The translations under genes and the position numbers were made by a program. Below the pieces are notes generated by a model. It was not told the DNA's origin and did not search any database. It worked only from the letters and a program-made list of their open reading frames with translations. From assembly GCA_039931555.1 (NCBI GenBank), contig JBDTRP010000154.1, positions 1-64,000 of the forward strand: DNA of 64,000 nucleotides, written 5' to 3'. This DNA is from JAENVT01 sp039931555 (GTDB lineage: Bacteria; Actinomycetota; Acidimicrobiia; Acidimicrobiales; Ilumatobacteraceae). Below are positions 40,617 to 50,249 of the stretch, piece by piece. Positions within the stretch are counted from its first letter, which is position 1. Each line of letters opens with the position of its first letter.

Positions 40617-41765
40617 GTGAAGTCGTATGACGTGTTGGTCGTCGGTGGCGGGATCGCCGGAGTGTCGATCGGGTACGAGCTGGCCACGGATCACTCCGTC
40701 GGCCTGCTCGAGATGGAGGCGACCCTCGCCTTCCACACCACCGGGCGCTCCGTCGCCACGTTCCTCGAGAGCTACGGCGGCCGAACGATCCGGCTGTTGA
40801 CGACGGCCAGCCGGGCGTTCATGGAAGACCCGCCCGACGGGTTCGGGCGGCCCCTGTTGAAGCCACTTCCGCTGATCTGGGTGGCCCACCACGACAGAGT
40901 GGACGATCTGCACGCGATGCGCGATGCGGTGATCGAGTTCATCCCCGACGTGCGGGTGTTGGGCGCGAACGAGACAGTCGACGCCACCAAGGTGATCCGC
41001 CCCGACTGGGTCGCCGCCGGCCTCGTCGAGCCCGGGGCGAGCGAGATCGATGTGGCCGCCCTGCACGGTGGCTACGCGGGTGGGCTGCGGGCCCGCGGTG
41101 GCGAGATCCACACGGCGGCCGGTGTCGCCCGAATGCATCGGGTCGGCGGCCGGTGGCAGATCACCGATCGCGCCGGCGAGGAGTACGAGGCGGGCGTGGT
41201 CGTCAACGCGTCGGGTTCATGGTGCGACATCGTCGGTGATCTCGCCGGCGCCCGGCCGGTCGGCATTCATCCGCTGCGACGCACGGTGTTCACGATCGTT
41301 CCGCCCTCCGACATCGACCCGCATTCGATCCCGTTGGTCGCCGACGTCGGCGGCACCTTCTACCTCAAGCCGGAAGGCCCACAGATCCTGTGCTCGCCCG
41401 CCGACGAGGCGCCTTCCGAGCCCTGCGATGCGCGACCCGAGGAGATCGATGTCGCCAAGGCCATCGATGTGATCAATGCCGCAACAACCCTCGACATCCG
41501 ACACGTGCGGTCGTCGTGGGCCGGGCTGCGCAACTTCGTCGCCGACCGCTCACCCGTCGCCGGGTTCGACGACGAGGTCGACGGCTTCTTCTGGTTCGTG
41601 GGTCAAGGCGGGTACGGCATCCAGATCTCCCCCGCACTCGCTCGAGCCGGAGCATCACTGGTGCGGTCGGGTCGCCTACCCGACGAGTTGAGCGATCGGG
41701 GCTTGGAACCCGCTGCGTTGGACCGACGGCGCCTCGCCGGCCTCGGCCCGCTCGAAGGCCACTAG
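40617..41765 (+). CDS. DAO-family FAD-dependent oxidoreductase
   Basis: 382 residues. N-terminal FAD motif SYDVLVVGGGIAGVSIGYEL, then TLAFHTTGRSVATFLESYGG and C-terminal FFWFVGQGGYGIQISPALAR, the pattern of D-amino-acid/D-arginine dehydrogenase-like members of the DAO superfamily. It oxidises an amine or amino acid with FAD; the substrate is not known. GTG 40617 is preferred; GTG 40578 is possible. Its stop abuts that of the convergent PhoD gene. Confidence 0.86.
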   Translation: MKSYDVLVVGGGIAGVSIGYELATDHSVGLLEMEATLAFHTTGRSVATFLESYGGRTIRLLTTASRAFMEDPPDGFGRPLLKPLPLIWVAHHDRVDDLHAMRDAVIEFIPDVRVLGANETVDATKVIRPDWVAAGLVEPGASEIDVAALHGGYAGGLRARGGEIHTAAGVARMHRVGGRWQITDRAGEEYEAGVVVNASGSWCDIVGDLAGARPVGIHPLRRTVFTIVPPSDIDPHSIPLVADVGGTFYLKPEGPQILCSPADEAPSEPCDARPEEIDVAKAIDVINAATTLDIRHVRSSWAGLRNFVADRSPVAGFDDEVDGFFWFVGQGGYGIQISPALARAGASLVRSGRLPDELSDRGLEPAALDRRRLAGLGPLEGH

Positions 41766-43433
41766 TCAGGCCGACTTGGCAACCGTGTTGGTGCCGCTGT
41801 CGACCACGTAGGTGCTGAACGAGGTGACTTCGCTGTCGGCGTTCGACACGTCGGTCACGATTCGGTACTCGGCGGTCCAGCGTTCTGGCGTGACCGTGTG
41901 CAGTGCATACCCGCGATGAGCCAGTTCGGCGTCGACGAGATCGGGGAACGTCTTCAACACGTCGGTGAGCTCGGTCCCGATCAGACCCTCGGAGCTGATC
42001 GATGTCGTGACGAACTCGACGCCGACCGGGGTCCCCAGGCCGCGGTCGCCGGCACGTAACTGAGCGACGGCGGCGAGGTGGATGTCGCCGGTCACCACCA
42101 CGACGTTGGCAACCGCGGCGTCGGCCAGATGTTGCAGGATCCGCTGGCGTTCGACCGGATACCCGTCCCACTGGTCGTAGTTCAACACTGCGCCGTTGAA
42201 CGTGGAATCGGCGAACACCACCTGATTGCCGATCACGTTCCACACCGACGTCGAATTGTCGAGCTTGTCGTAGAGCCATGCCTCCTGCGCGTCGCCGAGC
42301 ATGGTGCGCGCCGGATCCGTCGTCTCCGGGCACGGCGGTTCGATGCTCAACGTCACATCGCCACACGCCTGATCGGAGCGGTACTGCCGGCCATCGAGCA
42401 GCGCCAACCCGATCAGCTTGCCCCAGTTCACGTCGCGATAGATGCGGTACTCCTGGTCGACGGCGACCGGCGGATCGAGGCGCACCGGCTGGTGCTCCCA
42501 CCAGGCCTGGTAGCCGACGAAACGGCGAGCCGGAAAGGTCGGTGCATCGGTCGCTGCTTGGGGCGTGAGCCCGGCGTAGTTGTTCTCCACCTCGTGGTCG
42601 TCCCAGATGACGAACCAAGGCGCAACGACGTGCGCGGCTTGCAGGTGGGCGTCAGTCTTGTAGCGCGCATAGCGATTGCGGTAGTCGGCGAGCGTCGTGG
42701 GCTCGGGGCCGATGTGCACGCGTGCGGTGATGTCGGCGCCAGAGGCGACGCCGGGGTCTTCGTAGATGTAGTCGCCCAGCCAGACAACGAACTCGGGGTT
42801 GTGCTCGGCCAGGTCGCGGTGTGCCGCGTATTGGCCGTTGGCGTAGTTCTGGCAGTTCGCCACGGCGAACGTGACCTCGGCGAGGTCGACACTTGCCTCG
42901 GGCGCAGGCCGGGTCGTGCCCACATGGCTGGTGTATTGGCCGACCCGGAAGCGGTAGAACCACGTGCCCTGTTCGAGCGGCACGACGGCATGCACGCTGT
43001 GGGCCCGTGCCGCGACGGCCGTCTCGACACCGCTCGACATGACCGTGGTGAAGTCGGCCGAGTCGCTGATCTCCCAGGTGACCGGCACATCGTCGTCGGG
43101 CATGCCGCCGTTGTTCAACGGGTCAGGCGCGAGTCGTGTCCACAGCACGACACTCGTGGCGTCGGGGTCGCCCGAAGCGACGCCGAGCGTGAACGGATCC
43201 CCAGACAACTCGACCGCAAGCAACGTGGATGTCGTCGTCGCCGCTTCGGTGGTCGTGGCTGCTTGGGTCATCGGCGTCGTCGCCGGGATCGTGCTCGTCG
43301 GCGCCGACTCGTGACTGCTGCCGTCGCTGTCGCTGCACGCCGCCACCACGATTGCCGCACCCGTGGCCAAGAACATGCGGCGAGAAATTGGTCCCATCAA
43401 GGCAGTCTGCCCGATTCCGTCGCTTCCGGACAT
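41766..43433 (-). CDS. phoD: Alkaline phosphatase D (PhoD-like), Tat-exported
   Basis: About 555 residues. The N-terminus has a twin-arginine signal ISRRMFLATGAAIVVAACS combined with a lipobox cysteine, so the enzyme may be a Tat-exported lipoprotein. A low-complexity Thr/Ala linker follows. Catalytic regions are FTLGVASGDPDATSVVLWTR, VWLGDYIYEDP, IWDDHEVENNYAG and VVVTGDIHLAAVAQL. It is a secreted Ca/Fe-dependent phosphomonoesterase or diesterase releasing phosphate. MGPISRR at 43397 is an alternative start. No PHO box is visible in the short upstream gap. Confidence 0.92.
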   Translation of the reverse strand: MSGSDGIGQTALMGPISRRMFLATGAAIVVAACSDSDGSSHESAPTSTIPATTPMTQAATTTEAATTTSTLLAVELSGDPFTLGVASGDPDATSVVLWTRLAPDPLNNGGMPDDDVPVTWEISDSADFTTVMSSGVETAVAARAHSVHAVVPLEQGTWFYRFRVGQYTSHVGTTRPAPEASVDLAEVTFAVANCQNYANGQYAAHRDLAEHNPEFVVWLGDYIYEDPGVASGADITARVHIGPEPTTLADYRNRYARYKTDAHLQAAHVVAPWFVIWDDHEVENNYAGLTPQAATDAPTFPARRFVGYQAWWEHQPVRLDPPVAVDQEYRIYRDVNWGKLIGLALLDGRQYRSDQACGDVTLSIEPPCPETTDPARTMLGDAQEAWLYDKLDNSTSVWNVIGNQVVFADSTFNGAVLNYDQWDGYPVERQRILQHLADAAVANVVVVTGDIHLAAVAQLRAGDRGLGTPVGVEFVTTSISSEGLIGTELTDVLKTFPDLVDAELAHRGYALHTVTPERWTAEYRIVTDVSNADSEVTSFSTYVVDSGTNTVAKSA

Positions 43434-43476
43434 CCCGTACCGGGGCGGGAGTCGTCACGCGCGCGGCGAACCCGGG

Positions 43477-45108
43477 TCAGACGCCGTCACCCTCGGCCAG
43501 CGCGACCACCACGGCGGCCACGAGCGCGGCGGCGTATGCCGATGCCAGGTACGACGGTGAGAATGCCGGAAACGCCGTGAGATCGAGGTACGCCAGGCCG
43601 ACGACCCTCACGATGACCAGCAGCAGTCCTGCGCCGACCACGGTCGCCATCGCGGCCGACGGCATCCTTCGCTCATGCACCGCCCGACTCGCCCGGAGGA
43701 ACGCGACGGCGAACGCCGCCACTGACAGCAAGCGGTACAGCCAACGGAACACGCTGATCAGGTGCACACGTTGACGGGTCGAGAAGTCGTTCGGTCCAGG
43801 AGCGAGCGGCTCGCCGGTCATGCGGCTGAACAGGGCACGGTCGGCGGCTGTGCCGTTGCCATCGGGCGACTGTGCGCTGAACGCCGAGAGATCGACCGTG
43901 TGACGGAGGCCGGTGAACGTCCGAGCCACCAATCCGGGCAACCGACTCCACTTCCAGGCCGGTGCAATCCCCCTGTGCGGTGCTCCGCACTGCAGTCGTC
44001 CGTCGCCGCATGCCGAGTTGATCTCGTCGGCGATCGCACGGAACGTCTCCTGCAGCCGCGTGGCCGTCGTGGCCTGCCCGGTGGCGCCGATCGCATCGAG
44101 CACCACCCATTGGAAGACCTGACCGCCGAGATCGCGTACGCCGTCGGGCCGGATGCTGGAGAACGGCGACGCGCCCCCGCCCTCGATCTCACTGCGAAGG
44201 CTGGCGAACATGGGACTGATCGCGTACATCAACTCACGCGTCTCGGCGGTAATGGGGAACTGGTCGAACGTGGTGGCCGGGTCGACGCGGAACATCGGCC
44301 CCAACCCGGCAGACATCGAGGTCTGCTCGACGTTGGTGATCGAAACGCCATAGTGCGAGTCGTTGACGTGCTCGACCCACACGGTCCCGAACGCGATCGT
44401 CAGAGGTATGCAGGCGACACCGAGCGCGGACACCACACGATGCATCGGCGGGATCGGGGCACGCATGAGTCGGGCGATCGCTGTGGCCAGACCGAACAGC
44501 AACGCCGGCAGCAGCAGCAACCACTCCTCGCGCACCACCCACAACGCGCCGACCGACAGCGACGCCGACACTGCCCACAGCACCGTCGATCGACGTGGCC
44601 GGTCACATGTCGACACCAGCCCGACGAGGCAGGCCAGGAGCAGGATCGTCAATGCCGGATACACCCCCGAGCGGTCGACGCGCGCCGAGATCGGGGTGTT
44701 CATCGTCATCGGGTTGAACACCAGCAGCGCGAACGCCAACATCCGGCGCCGCCGACCCCGCACGAGCGGCCGTACCGCCACGATCGTCACCGCGATCGCG
44801 AGCACGTAGAGCAGTTGGTGGGCGAGCAGCAGCGGCAGCCCGAGGGCGTGCATCGCCGCGATGAACAGCGGGTAGCCGGGTTGCTTGATGACGACGTGGG
44901 CCTCCCACGGACCCAACCACTGGCCGGCGCTGATCCACGACGCACGCTGGACGAACCACTGGTCGTCGATCGTCAACGAACCGTACGCAGTCAGCCGCTG
45001 GCCCCCGACCAGCCACAGCTTGGCCACGACCATCGCCGCCCAGGGCGCCGCAGTGATCGCAGCCCGCCGCACGCCGGTCCACGAGCGTGCGGGCGTGTGC
45101 TCGGCCAT
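43477..45108 (-). CDS. Polytopic membrane protein, GT-C glycosyltransferase-like
   Basis: 543 residues from ATG 45108 (MAEHTPARSWTGVRR). About ten hydrophobic helices are seen, with a long first extracytoplasmic loop containing YGSLTIDDQWFVQRASW and KQPGYPLFIAAMHALGLP. Asp-Asp in the first loop is the mark of GT-C enzymes that use lipid-linked sugars, but no specific family is recognised. A large outside domain lies between residues ~260 and 430. It may glycosylate an envelope polymer. It is divergent from the MetE-like gene, 36 bases apart. Confidence 0.65.
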   Translation of the reverse strand: MAEHTPARSWTGVRRAAITAAPWAAMVVAKLWLVGGQRLTAYGSLTIDDQWFVQRASWISAGQWLGPWEAHVVIKQPGYPLFIAAMHALGLPLLLAHQLLYVLAIAVTIVAVRPLVRGRRRRMLAFALLVFNPMTMNTPISARVDRSGVYPALTILLLACLVGLVSTCDRPRRSTVLWAVSASLSVGALWVVREEWLLLLPALLFGLATAIARLMRAPIPPMHRVVSALGVACIPLTIAFGTVWVEHVNDSHYGVSITNVEQTSMSAGLGPMFRVDPATTFDQFPITAETRELMYAISPMFASLRSEIEGGGASPFSSIRPDGVRDLGGQVFQWVVLDAIGATGQATTATRLQETFRAIADEINSACGDGRLQCGAPHRGIAPAWKWSRLPGLVARTFTGLRHTVDLSAFSAQSPDGNGTAADRALFSRMTGEPLAPGPNDFSTRQRVHLISVFRWLYRLLSVAAFAVAFLRASRAVHERRMPSAAMATVVGAGLLLVIVRVVGLAYLDLTAFPAFSPSYLASAYAAALVAAVVVALAEGDGV

Positions 45109-45144
45109 GGGCCACGACCATAGACCGCAGCCTGCGATCGCCTC

Positions 45145-46209
45145 ATGGGCGACGCGACGGCTACGTTCCACGTCGTGCCCCATGATCTACCGCTTCTTCC
45201 GACAACGGTGGTCGGCAGTTACGCCCATCCGTCGTGGTTCTACGCAGCCAAAGAGTTGATGGAGGCCGACCGCTTCGGGCCAGTCGATGTCGAGGAGACC
45301 TTCGACGACGCCGTCGATCGGGCGATCCTCGATCAAGAGCAGGCCGGCCTCGACGTGATCAGCGACGGCGAGATGCGCAGAGCGAGCTTCGTCTGGGCCT
45401 TCGCGTCGCGAATGACAGGGCTGCGCGACGGCGGAGCGCCGCGCAAGATGGGCCCGATGTCGCTCGACATGCGCAACGTGCAGGAGACCACCGGGCCGGT
45501 GGGCGTGCCCAACGGGATGGGCGCGATCGAGGAGTTCGCCTACGCAACGACGCGTTCCACGAAGCCGATCAAGATCCCGCTGCCTGGTCCATTCGCGCTG
45601 ACAACGTTCATCCGTCCCGTCGACCACTACACCGACCGCACACACTTGGCGGAGGCCTTCGTGCCGGCGCTCAACCATGAGATCCGCCAATTGGCCGACG
45701 CCGGCTGCAAGTGGATCCAACTCGACGAGCCGGCGACCCCCGGCTACGCAGCCAACGACCCGCACACGCCGGCCGACATCGCCAGACTGTTCAACGCATG
45801 TATCGAGGGTGTCACGGGTGTGCACTTCAGCCTGCACATCTGCTTCGGGTCATTCCGTAAGCTGCCGTACGCCAAGAAGACCTATTCGCGCTACTTCCCC
45901 GACCTGCTGGAGGCCAAGGCCGACCAGTTCGTGCTGGAGTACGGGACTCGAGAGATGTCGGAGATCGAACAATGGATGAACTGGGCACCGGATCGCGAGC
46001 TCGGCGCCGGGATCATCGACATTCGCACTCACTACTGCGAGACACCCGGCGATGTCGTCGAACGAGTGCGCATGTGCCTCGAACACGTGCCTGCCGACAA
46101 GTTGTTCCTCACCACCGACTGCGGGCTGCGATACGTGCACCGCACTCTGGCCCGCCAGAAGATCACCAACCTCGTCGCCGGCGTGCGCCAGGTCCGCGAG
46201 ACGTTGTGA
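45145..46209 (+). CDS. MetE-like (cobalamin-independent methionine synthase C-terminal family) protein
   Basis: 354 residues, the length of the catalytic C-terminal domain of MetE only. Conserved parts are LPTTVVGSYAHP, VISDGEMRRASF, KWIQLDEPATPGYA, LHICFGSF (zinc H-x-C) and LTTDCGLRYV (zinc cysteine). The zinc ligands are all present, so methyl transfer to or from a thiol is likely, but single-domain homologues often act on substrates other than homocysteine. It lies 10 bases upstream of the nucleoside hydrolase gene and is probably cotranscribed. Confidence 0.86.
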   Translation: MGDATATFHVVPHDLPLLPTTVVGSYAHPSWFYAAKELMEADRFGPVDVEETFDDAVDRAILDQEQAGLDVISDGEMRRASFVWAFASRMTGLRDGGAPRKMGPMSLDMRNVQETTGPVGVPNGMGAIEEFAYATTRSTKPIKIPLPGPFALTTFIRPVDHYTDRTHLAEAFVPALNHEIRQLADAGCKWIQLDEPATPGYAANDPHTPADIARLFNACIEGVTGVHFSLHICFGSFRKLPYAKKTYSRYFPDLLEAKADQFVLEYGTREMSEIEQWMNWAPDRELGAGIIDIRTHYCETPGDVVERVRMCLEHVPADKLFLTTDCGLRYVHRTLARQKITNLVAGVRQVRETL

Positions 46210-46219
46210 GCCGCGAGTC

Positions 46220-47179
46220 ATGAGTGCAGCGGCACCGCGCAAGATCCTGATCGATTGCGACCCGGGCATCGACGACGCGATGGCAATCTTCTATGCGCTC
46301 GAGTCGCCGGAGCTCGAAGTGATCGGGCTCACGACGGTCTTCGGCAACGCTCACGCCTCGGTGTGCACGACGAACGCACTGAAGTTGCTGGAGATCGCCG
46401 ATCGAACCGACATCCCGGTGGCGTCGGGCGCCGAGAGCCCGTTGGCCATGCCATACCGCGGGCCGGTTGCATTCGTGCACGGGTCCGACGGGCAGGGCGA
46501 CGTGTTCCTGCCGCCGCCGACCACGGCACCGTTGGCGATCGACGCCGCTCATTTCATCGTTCGAACGGTGTTGGATTCGCCGGGCGAGGTCACCCTGGTC
46601 GCCCTCGGCCCGATGACCAACGTAGCCCTCGCCCTCCAACTCGAGCCGTCCCTCGGCCAGCGCTTGGCCGAGGTCGTGCTGATGGGTGGCAATGCCTTCG
46701 TTGGCGGCAACGCAAGTCCGGCGGCGGAGGCCAACATCCTCAACGATCCCGAGGCCGCCGACATCGTGTTCGGTCTCGACTGCCCCATCACGATGGCCGG
46801 GCTCGACGTGACCGAGCAGACGATCATGACCGCCGCCGATCTCGCCAAGATCGCCGTCTTCGACAATCCGCGGGCTCGCCACCTGGGCGCGATCGTGCCC
46901 TTCTACCACGCCTTCTACAAAGACCGACTGGGCCTCGACGGCATCTGCGTGCACGATTCGAGCACCATCAGCTATCTGCTCGCACCGCAGTTGTACACGT
47001 GGGTCGAGTACCCCATTCGGGTCGACACCGGCAACAGCGTGTGCCGAGGCAAGACCCAGACGGCCGTTCATGTCAGCGATCACGAGACAGCTTGGAACGG
47101 GCGGCGGGCCGTGCGGATCCTCACTGGGGTCGACAGCCGAGCGGTCGTCGAACTCGAATTGGAGCGACTGGCACGGTGA
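46220..47179 (+). CDS. Inosine-uridine-preferring nucleoside hydrolase family protein
   Basis: 319 residues. The calcium-binding signature KILIDCDPGIDDAMAIFYAL opens the protein; EVIGLTTVFGNA and FVHGSDGQGD follow, and LVALGPMTNVALAL lies in the middle. These enzymes cleave the N-glycosidic bond of ribonucleosides in salvage. ATG 46220 is chosen because it precedes the signature closely and follows the MetE-like stop. A carboxyl-terminal Asp expected near the active site lies in HDSSTISYLL. Confidence 0.9.
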   Translation: MSAAAPRKILIDCDPGIDDAMAIFYALESPELEVIGLTTVFGNAHASVCTTNALKLLEIADRTDIPVASGAESPLAMPYRGPVAFVHGSDGQGDVFLPPPTTAPLAIDAAHFIVRTVLDSPGEVTLVALGPMTNVALALQLEPSLGQRLAEVVLMGGNAFVGGNASPAAEANILNDPEAADIVFGLDCPITMAGLDVTEQTIMTAADLAKIAVFDNPRARHLGAIVPFYHAFYKDRLGLDGICVHDSSTISYLLAPQLYTWVEYPIRVDTGNSVCRGKTQTAVHVSDHETAWNGRRAVRILTGVDSRAVVELELERLAR

Positions 47180-47203
47180 TGACCGACATGCAGAGGGCAA
47201 ACG

Positions 47204-48133
47204 ATGCCGCTTGATCCTCAGGTAGCCGCGCTGCTCCAGCAACTCCAGGTGCTCGGAGCGCCGAAGCTCCCGACGCTGTCTCCGATCGAGGCGCGAAAGC
47301 AGACGGAGCTGATCCTGCCCTTGGCAGGAGACCCGATCGCCGTCGGGTCGGTTCGAGACATCACCATCCCGGTCGATGAGGTCGTGATCGGGGCGCGTGT
47401 GTACACGCCCGAAGGCGAAGGCCCGTATCCCGTCGTGGTCTTCTTCCATGGCGGCGGCTGGGTGATCTGCAACCTCGACACCCACGACCACATCGCTCGA
47501 TCGATCTGCCGCGATGCCGATGCAGTGGTGGTGTCGGTCGACTATCGCATGGGTCCCGAGCATCGCTTCCCCACTGCCGTGCACGACTGCTTCGCAGCAA
47601 CGAAATGGGTTGCCGAGCACGCGCCGTCGTTGGGCGCCGAAGCCAGTCGACTTGCGGTCTGCGGCGACAGCGCCGGTGGCAACCTCAGTGCCGTGGTGTC
47701 GCAGATCGCGCGCGACAACGGCGGCCCGACGATCATCTTCGCCGCGTTGATCTACCCCGCAGTCAACATGACGGCAAAAGGGGGTTCGCTCGACGAGAAC
47801 GCAACCGGCTACTTCCTCGAGACCGACCACATGGAGTGGTACATGAGCCATTACCTCACCGAAGCCGAGCGGTCCGATGTGTTGGCGTCACCGCTGCTGA
47901 ACGAGAACCTGGCGGGCCTTCCGGCGTGCTTCATCGCCACCTGCGAGTACGACCCGCTGCGCGACGAGGGCGAGGCCTATGCCGATGCCCTGCGAGCCAA
48001 TGGCGTACATGTCGCCGCCAAGCGCTACGACGGCCTCATCCATGCCGCCGCCAACTTGACCGGCGTGCTCGATGGCGGCCGCCAACTCGTCGCCGACGTC
48101 GGCGCGCATCTGCATGCGGCATTGCACAGCTAG
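47204..48133 (+). CDS. Alpha/beta hydrolase, hormone-sensitive-lipase type esterase
   Basis: 309 residues. The oxyanion-hole motif is VVFFHGGGWVICNLDTHDH, the nucleophile serine is in AVCGDSAGGNLSAVV, the acid in TCEYDPLRDEGEAYAD, and the histidine in YDGLIHAAANL. It probably hydrolyses short-chain esters. No signal peptide is seen. It is 24 bases after the nucleoside hydrolase, probably in the same operon. Its 3' end overlaps the convergent phosphotransferase by 4 bases. Confidence 0.93.
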   Translation: MPLDPQVAALLQQLQVLGAPKLPTLSPIEARKQTELILPLAGDPIAVGSVRDITIPVDEVVIGARVYTPEGEGPYPVVVFFHGGGWVICNLDTHDHIARSICRDADAVVVSVDYRMGPEHRFPTAVHDCFAATKWVAEHAPSLGAEASRLAVCGDSAGGNLSAVVSQIARDNGGPTIIFAALIYPAVNMTAKGGSLDENATGYFLETDHMEWYMSHYLTEAERSDVLASPLLNENLAGLPACFIATCEYDPLRDEGEAYADALRANGVHVAAKRYDGLIHAAANLTGVLDGGRQLVADVGAHLHAALHS

Positions 48134-49140
48134 GGCTGGCGCAATTCGATCGTCACGTCGGTGATCATCTGCAGTTGGTGGATCATCGCCCGGGCCGAGA
48201 GCCGAAAAGGGTGCTTGGGGCCGATGATCGGGTCACCGATCGGGGCGGTGGCGACCGCCGCGAGGCACCGACCGTACTGCAGCACCTCGAACCAGTCGAC
48301 GATCTCGAGATTGACCGGCGCCGACCGGCGATAGGTGTCGACGAACCGTCGCGCCAACGCTCCGGTGACGGCGCGCAGTGCGGGCTCGGCCAACCGTGGG
48401 ATCTCGATCGGCGCGCAATGCAACAGCGCCGCAGTGAAGCCCACGTCGTACTCGCGACGGCACAGGTTGCCATTGGTCCAATCGAGCACGCTGAACGATT
48501 CGTCGTCGTTCACCAACATGTTGAACGGATGGATGTCTCCGTGGCACACGACTGACGGGTTCATGACCGGGCGTCGGGCCTCCAGCCATGCCAGCAGTGC
48601 CTCGAATCCAGGCACCTTCGATCTCGCTGCTTCGCGGATCTCGGCGAAGCGCGCCTCGACTCCCAACGAGCCGACGTCGATTCCGGCGGACTCAAGTGCG
48701 TCGGCGATCGGCTGCGCATCGAGTGCATGCAGCTGCAGCGTTGCCGAGGCCAACAGCCGGGCGACCCGGCGAATCGTCTTCGGCAGGCGAACGAGCGCCC
48801 CGCCGATCTTGAGGCCGCTGAGCAAGTGCACACCATCGACACGCTCCATCACCATGAACGCTCCACCGAGCGCGTCGTCGCAACCATCGACCACGACCCG
48901 GGGTGTGGGATACCCCTGGTCGGCCACGCCACGTTGCACGATGGTTTCTCGAACACCGACGTCGGGGCTCGGCATGACGCGCAGCACCAGCGGACCACGC
49001 AGGTCTGCCGGAGGATCGCTCAACTCGAAGCCGTAGATCGCTGCCCAGAACCCACCGGTCATCGGGGTTGGTGGATGCGCAAATGCCTGCGGCGACCCGG
49101 CGAACGCCGAGAGAACCCGCAATAGCGACGCATCGATCAC
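48130..49140 (-). CDS. Aminoglycoside-phosphotransferase-fold kinase (APH family)
   Basis: 336 residues. The catalytic loop is VVCHGDIHPFNMLVNDD (Asp and Asn of the Brenner motif) and the metal-binding Asp is in FSVLDWTNGN. The N-terminal lobe (PLVLRVMPSPDVG; FMVMERVDGVHLL) fits small-molecule kinases such as choline, homoserine or macrolide kinases. The substrate is not evident, and a resistance role should not be assumed. It is divergent from the threonine aldolase gene by 35 bases. Confidence 0.88.
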   Translation of the reverse strand: MIDASLLRVLSAFAGSPQAFAHPPTPMTGGFWAAIYGFELSDPPADLRGPLVLRVMPSPDVGVRETIVQRGVADQGYPTPRVVVDGCDDALGGAFMVMERVDGVHLLSGLKIGGALVRLPKTIRRVARLLASATLQLHALDAQPIADALESAGIDVGSLGVEARFAEIREAARSKVPGFEALLAWLEARRPVMNPSVVCHGDIHPFNMLVNDDESFSVLDWTNGNLCRREYDVGFTAALLHCAPIEIPRLAEPALRAVTGALARRFVDTYRRSAPVNLEIVDWFEVLQYGRCLAAVATAPIGDPIIGPKHPFRLSARAMIHQLQMITDVTIELRQP

Positions 49141-49175
49141 CGAGTCACTATGGCACTTCGGCTAGAACGAGCGAG

Positions 49176-50249
49176 ATGAAACCCCAGATCGAGCTGCGAA
49201 GCGACAACGCCGCCGGCGTGGCCCCGGAGATCATGGCCGCGATGAGCTCTGCGAACACGGGCTCCGCGTTGGCGTACGGCGGCGACGATTGGACTGCGCG
49301 CTCACGCGACATGGTGCGCGAGGTGTTCGAGCACCCGGACGCCGAGGTGTTCCCGGTGACCAGCGGCACCGCCGCCAACTCGATCGGTCTCGCCGCGATC
49401 TGTCCGCCGTGGGGATCGGTCCTGTGCCACGAGACGGCACACATCCTGCAGAGTGAGTGCGGTGCCACGTCGATGTTCGGCGGTGGCGCTGTCGTACGCG
49501 GCGTCGCCGGCGACGGGTTTCGTGTGAGCCTGACCACGCTTCGGCAGGCGTTCGAAGCGACGCGCTGGGGTGACCCGCACCACTCCCAGCCGTCGGTGCT
49601 GTCGCTGACGAACCCGACCGACCGCGGCACCGTGTACACCGCCGCGCAGGTCGGTGAGCTCGTGGCCGTCGCCCGCGAGCGCGGGCTGCGCGCGCATCTC
49701 GATGGTGCGCGTGTCGCCAACGCGCTGGCTGCACTTGACTGCGCTCCGGCGGATCTCACGTGGAGGGTCGGCATCGACGTGCTCACCCTCGGGGCGACCA
49801 AGAACGGCGTCTTGAGCACCGACGCGATCGTGTCATTCGATCCGGTCATCTCCGAGCAGTTGGTCTACCGCGTCAAGCGGGCAGGGCACGTCGCCTCGAA
49901 GATGCGATTCCAGTCGGTGCAACTCACGGCCTACCTGGCGAACGGTCTGTGGCTGGATCTGGCGCGGCGCTCGAACGCGGCGATGGCCCGGCTGGCCGCA
50001 GGGCTTCGACCCCTCGACGTCGAGTTCCTCAACGAACCCGATGTCAACATGCTCTTCATCCGCCTCGACCCGGCGGCCGTTGATCACATGGCCGCGTCGG
50101 GTCTGCTCTTCTATCGTCAGACGACCAACACCGTGCGTCTCGTCACCAGCTTCCAGACGACCGACGAGGAGATCGACGAGGCCGTCGTGCGTATCAAGCA
50201 CGCCCTCGCCGCCGCTGTTCTCGCCTCCGGACTGCTGCCGACTCGCTGA
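49176..50249 (+). CDS. Low-specificity L-threonine aldolase-like PLP enzyme
   Basis: 357 residues of the beta-eliminating-lyase/threonine aldolase family, which splits threonine to glycine and acetaldehyde with pyridoxal phosphate. Seen are ELRSDNAAGVAPEIM at the start, FPVTSGTAANSIGL, AHLDGARVANALAAL (aspartate and arginine of the cofactor site) and the Schiff-base lysine in LGATKNGVLSTDAI. ATG 49176 starts MKPQIELRSD. The 3' end overlaps the convergent transporter by 56 bases. Confidence 0.9.
   Translation: MKPQIELRSDNAAGVAPEIMAAMSSANTGSALAYGGDDWTARSRDMVREVFEHPDAEVFPVTSGTAANSIGLAAICPPWGSVLCHETAHILQSECGATSMFGGGAVVRGVAGDGFRVSLTTLRQAFEATRWGDPHHSQPSVLSLTNPTDRGTVYTAAQVGELVAVARERGLRAHLDGARVANALAALDCAPADLTWRVGIDVLTLGATKNGVLSTDAIVSFDPVISEQLVYRVKRAGHVASKMRFQSVQLTAYLANGLWLDLARRSNAAMARLAAGLRPLDVEFLNEPDVNMLFIRLDPAAVDHMAASGLLFYRQTTNTVRLVTSFQTTDEEIDEAVVRIKHALAAAVLASGLLPTR

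Noticed and set aside
48130..49140. Phosphotransferase as an antibiotic-resistance gene
   Set aside because: The APH fold is shared by many metabolic kinases; nothing in the sequence or context points to an aminoglycoside or macrolide substrate.
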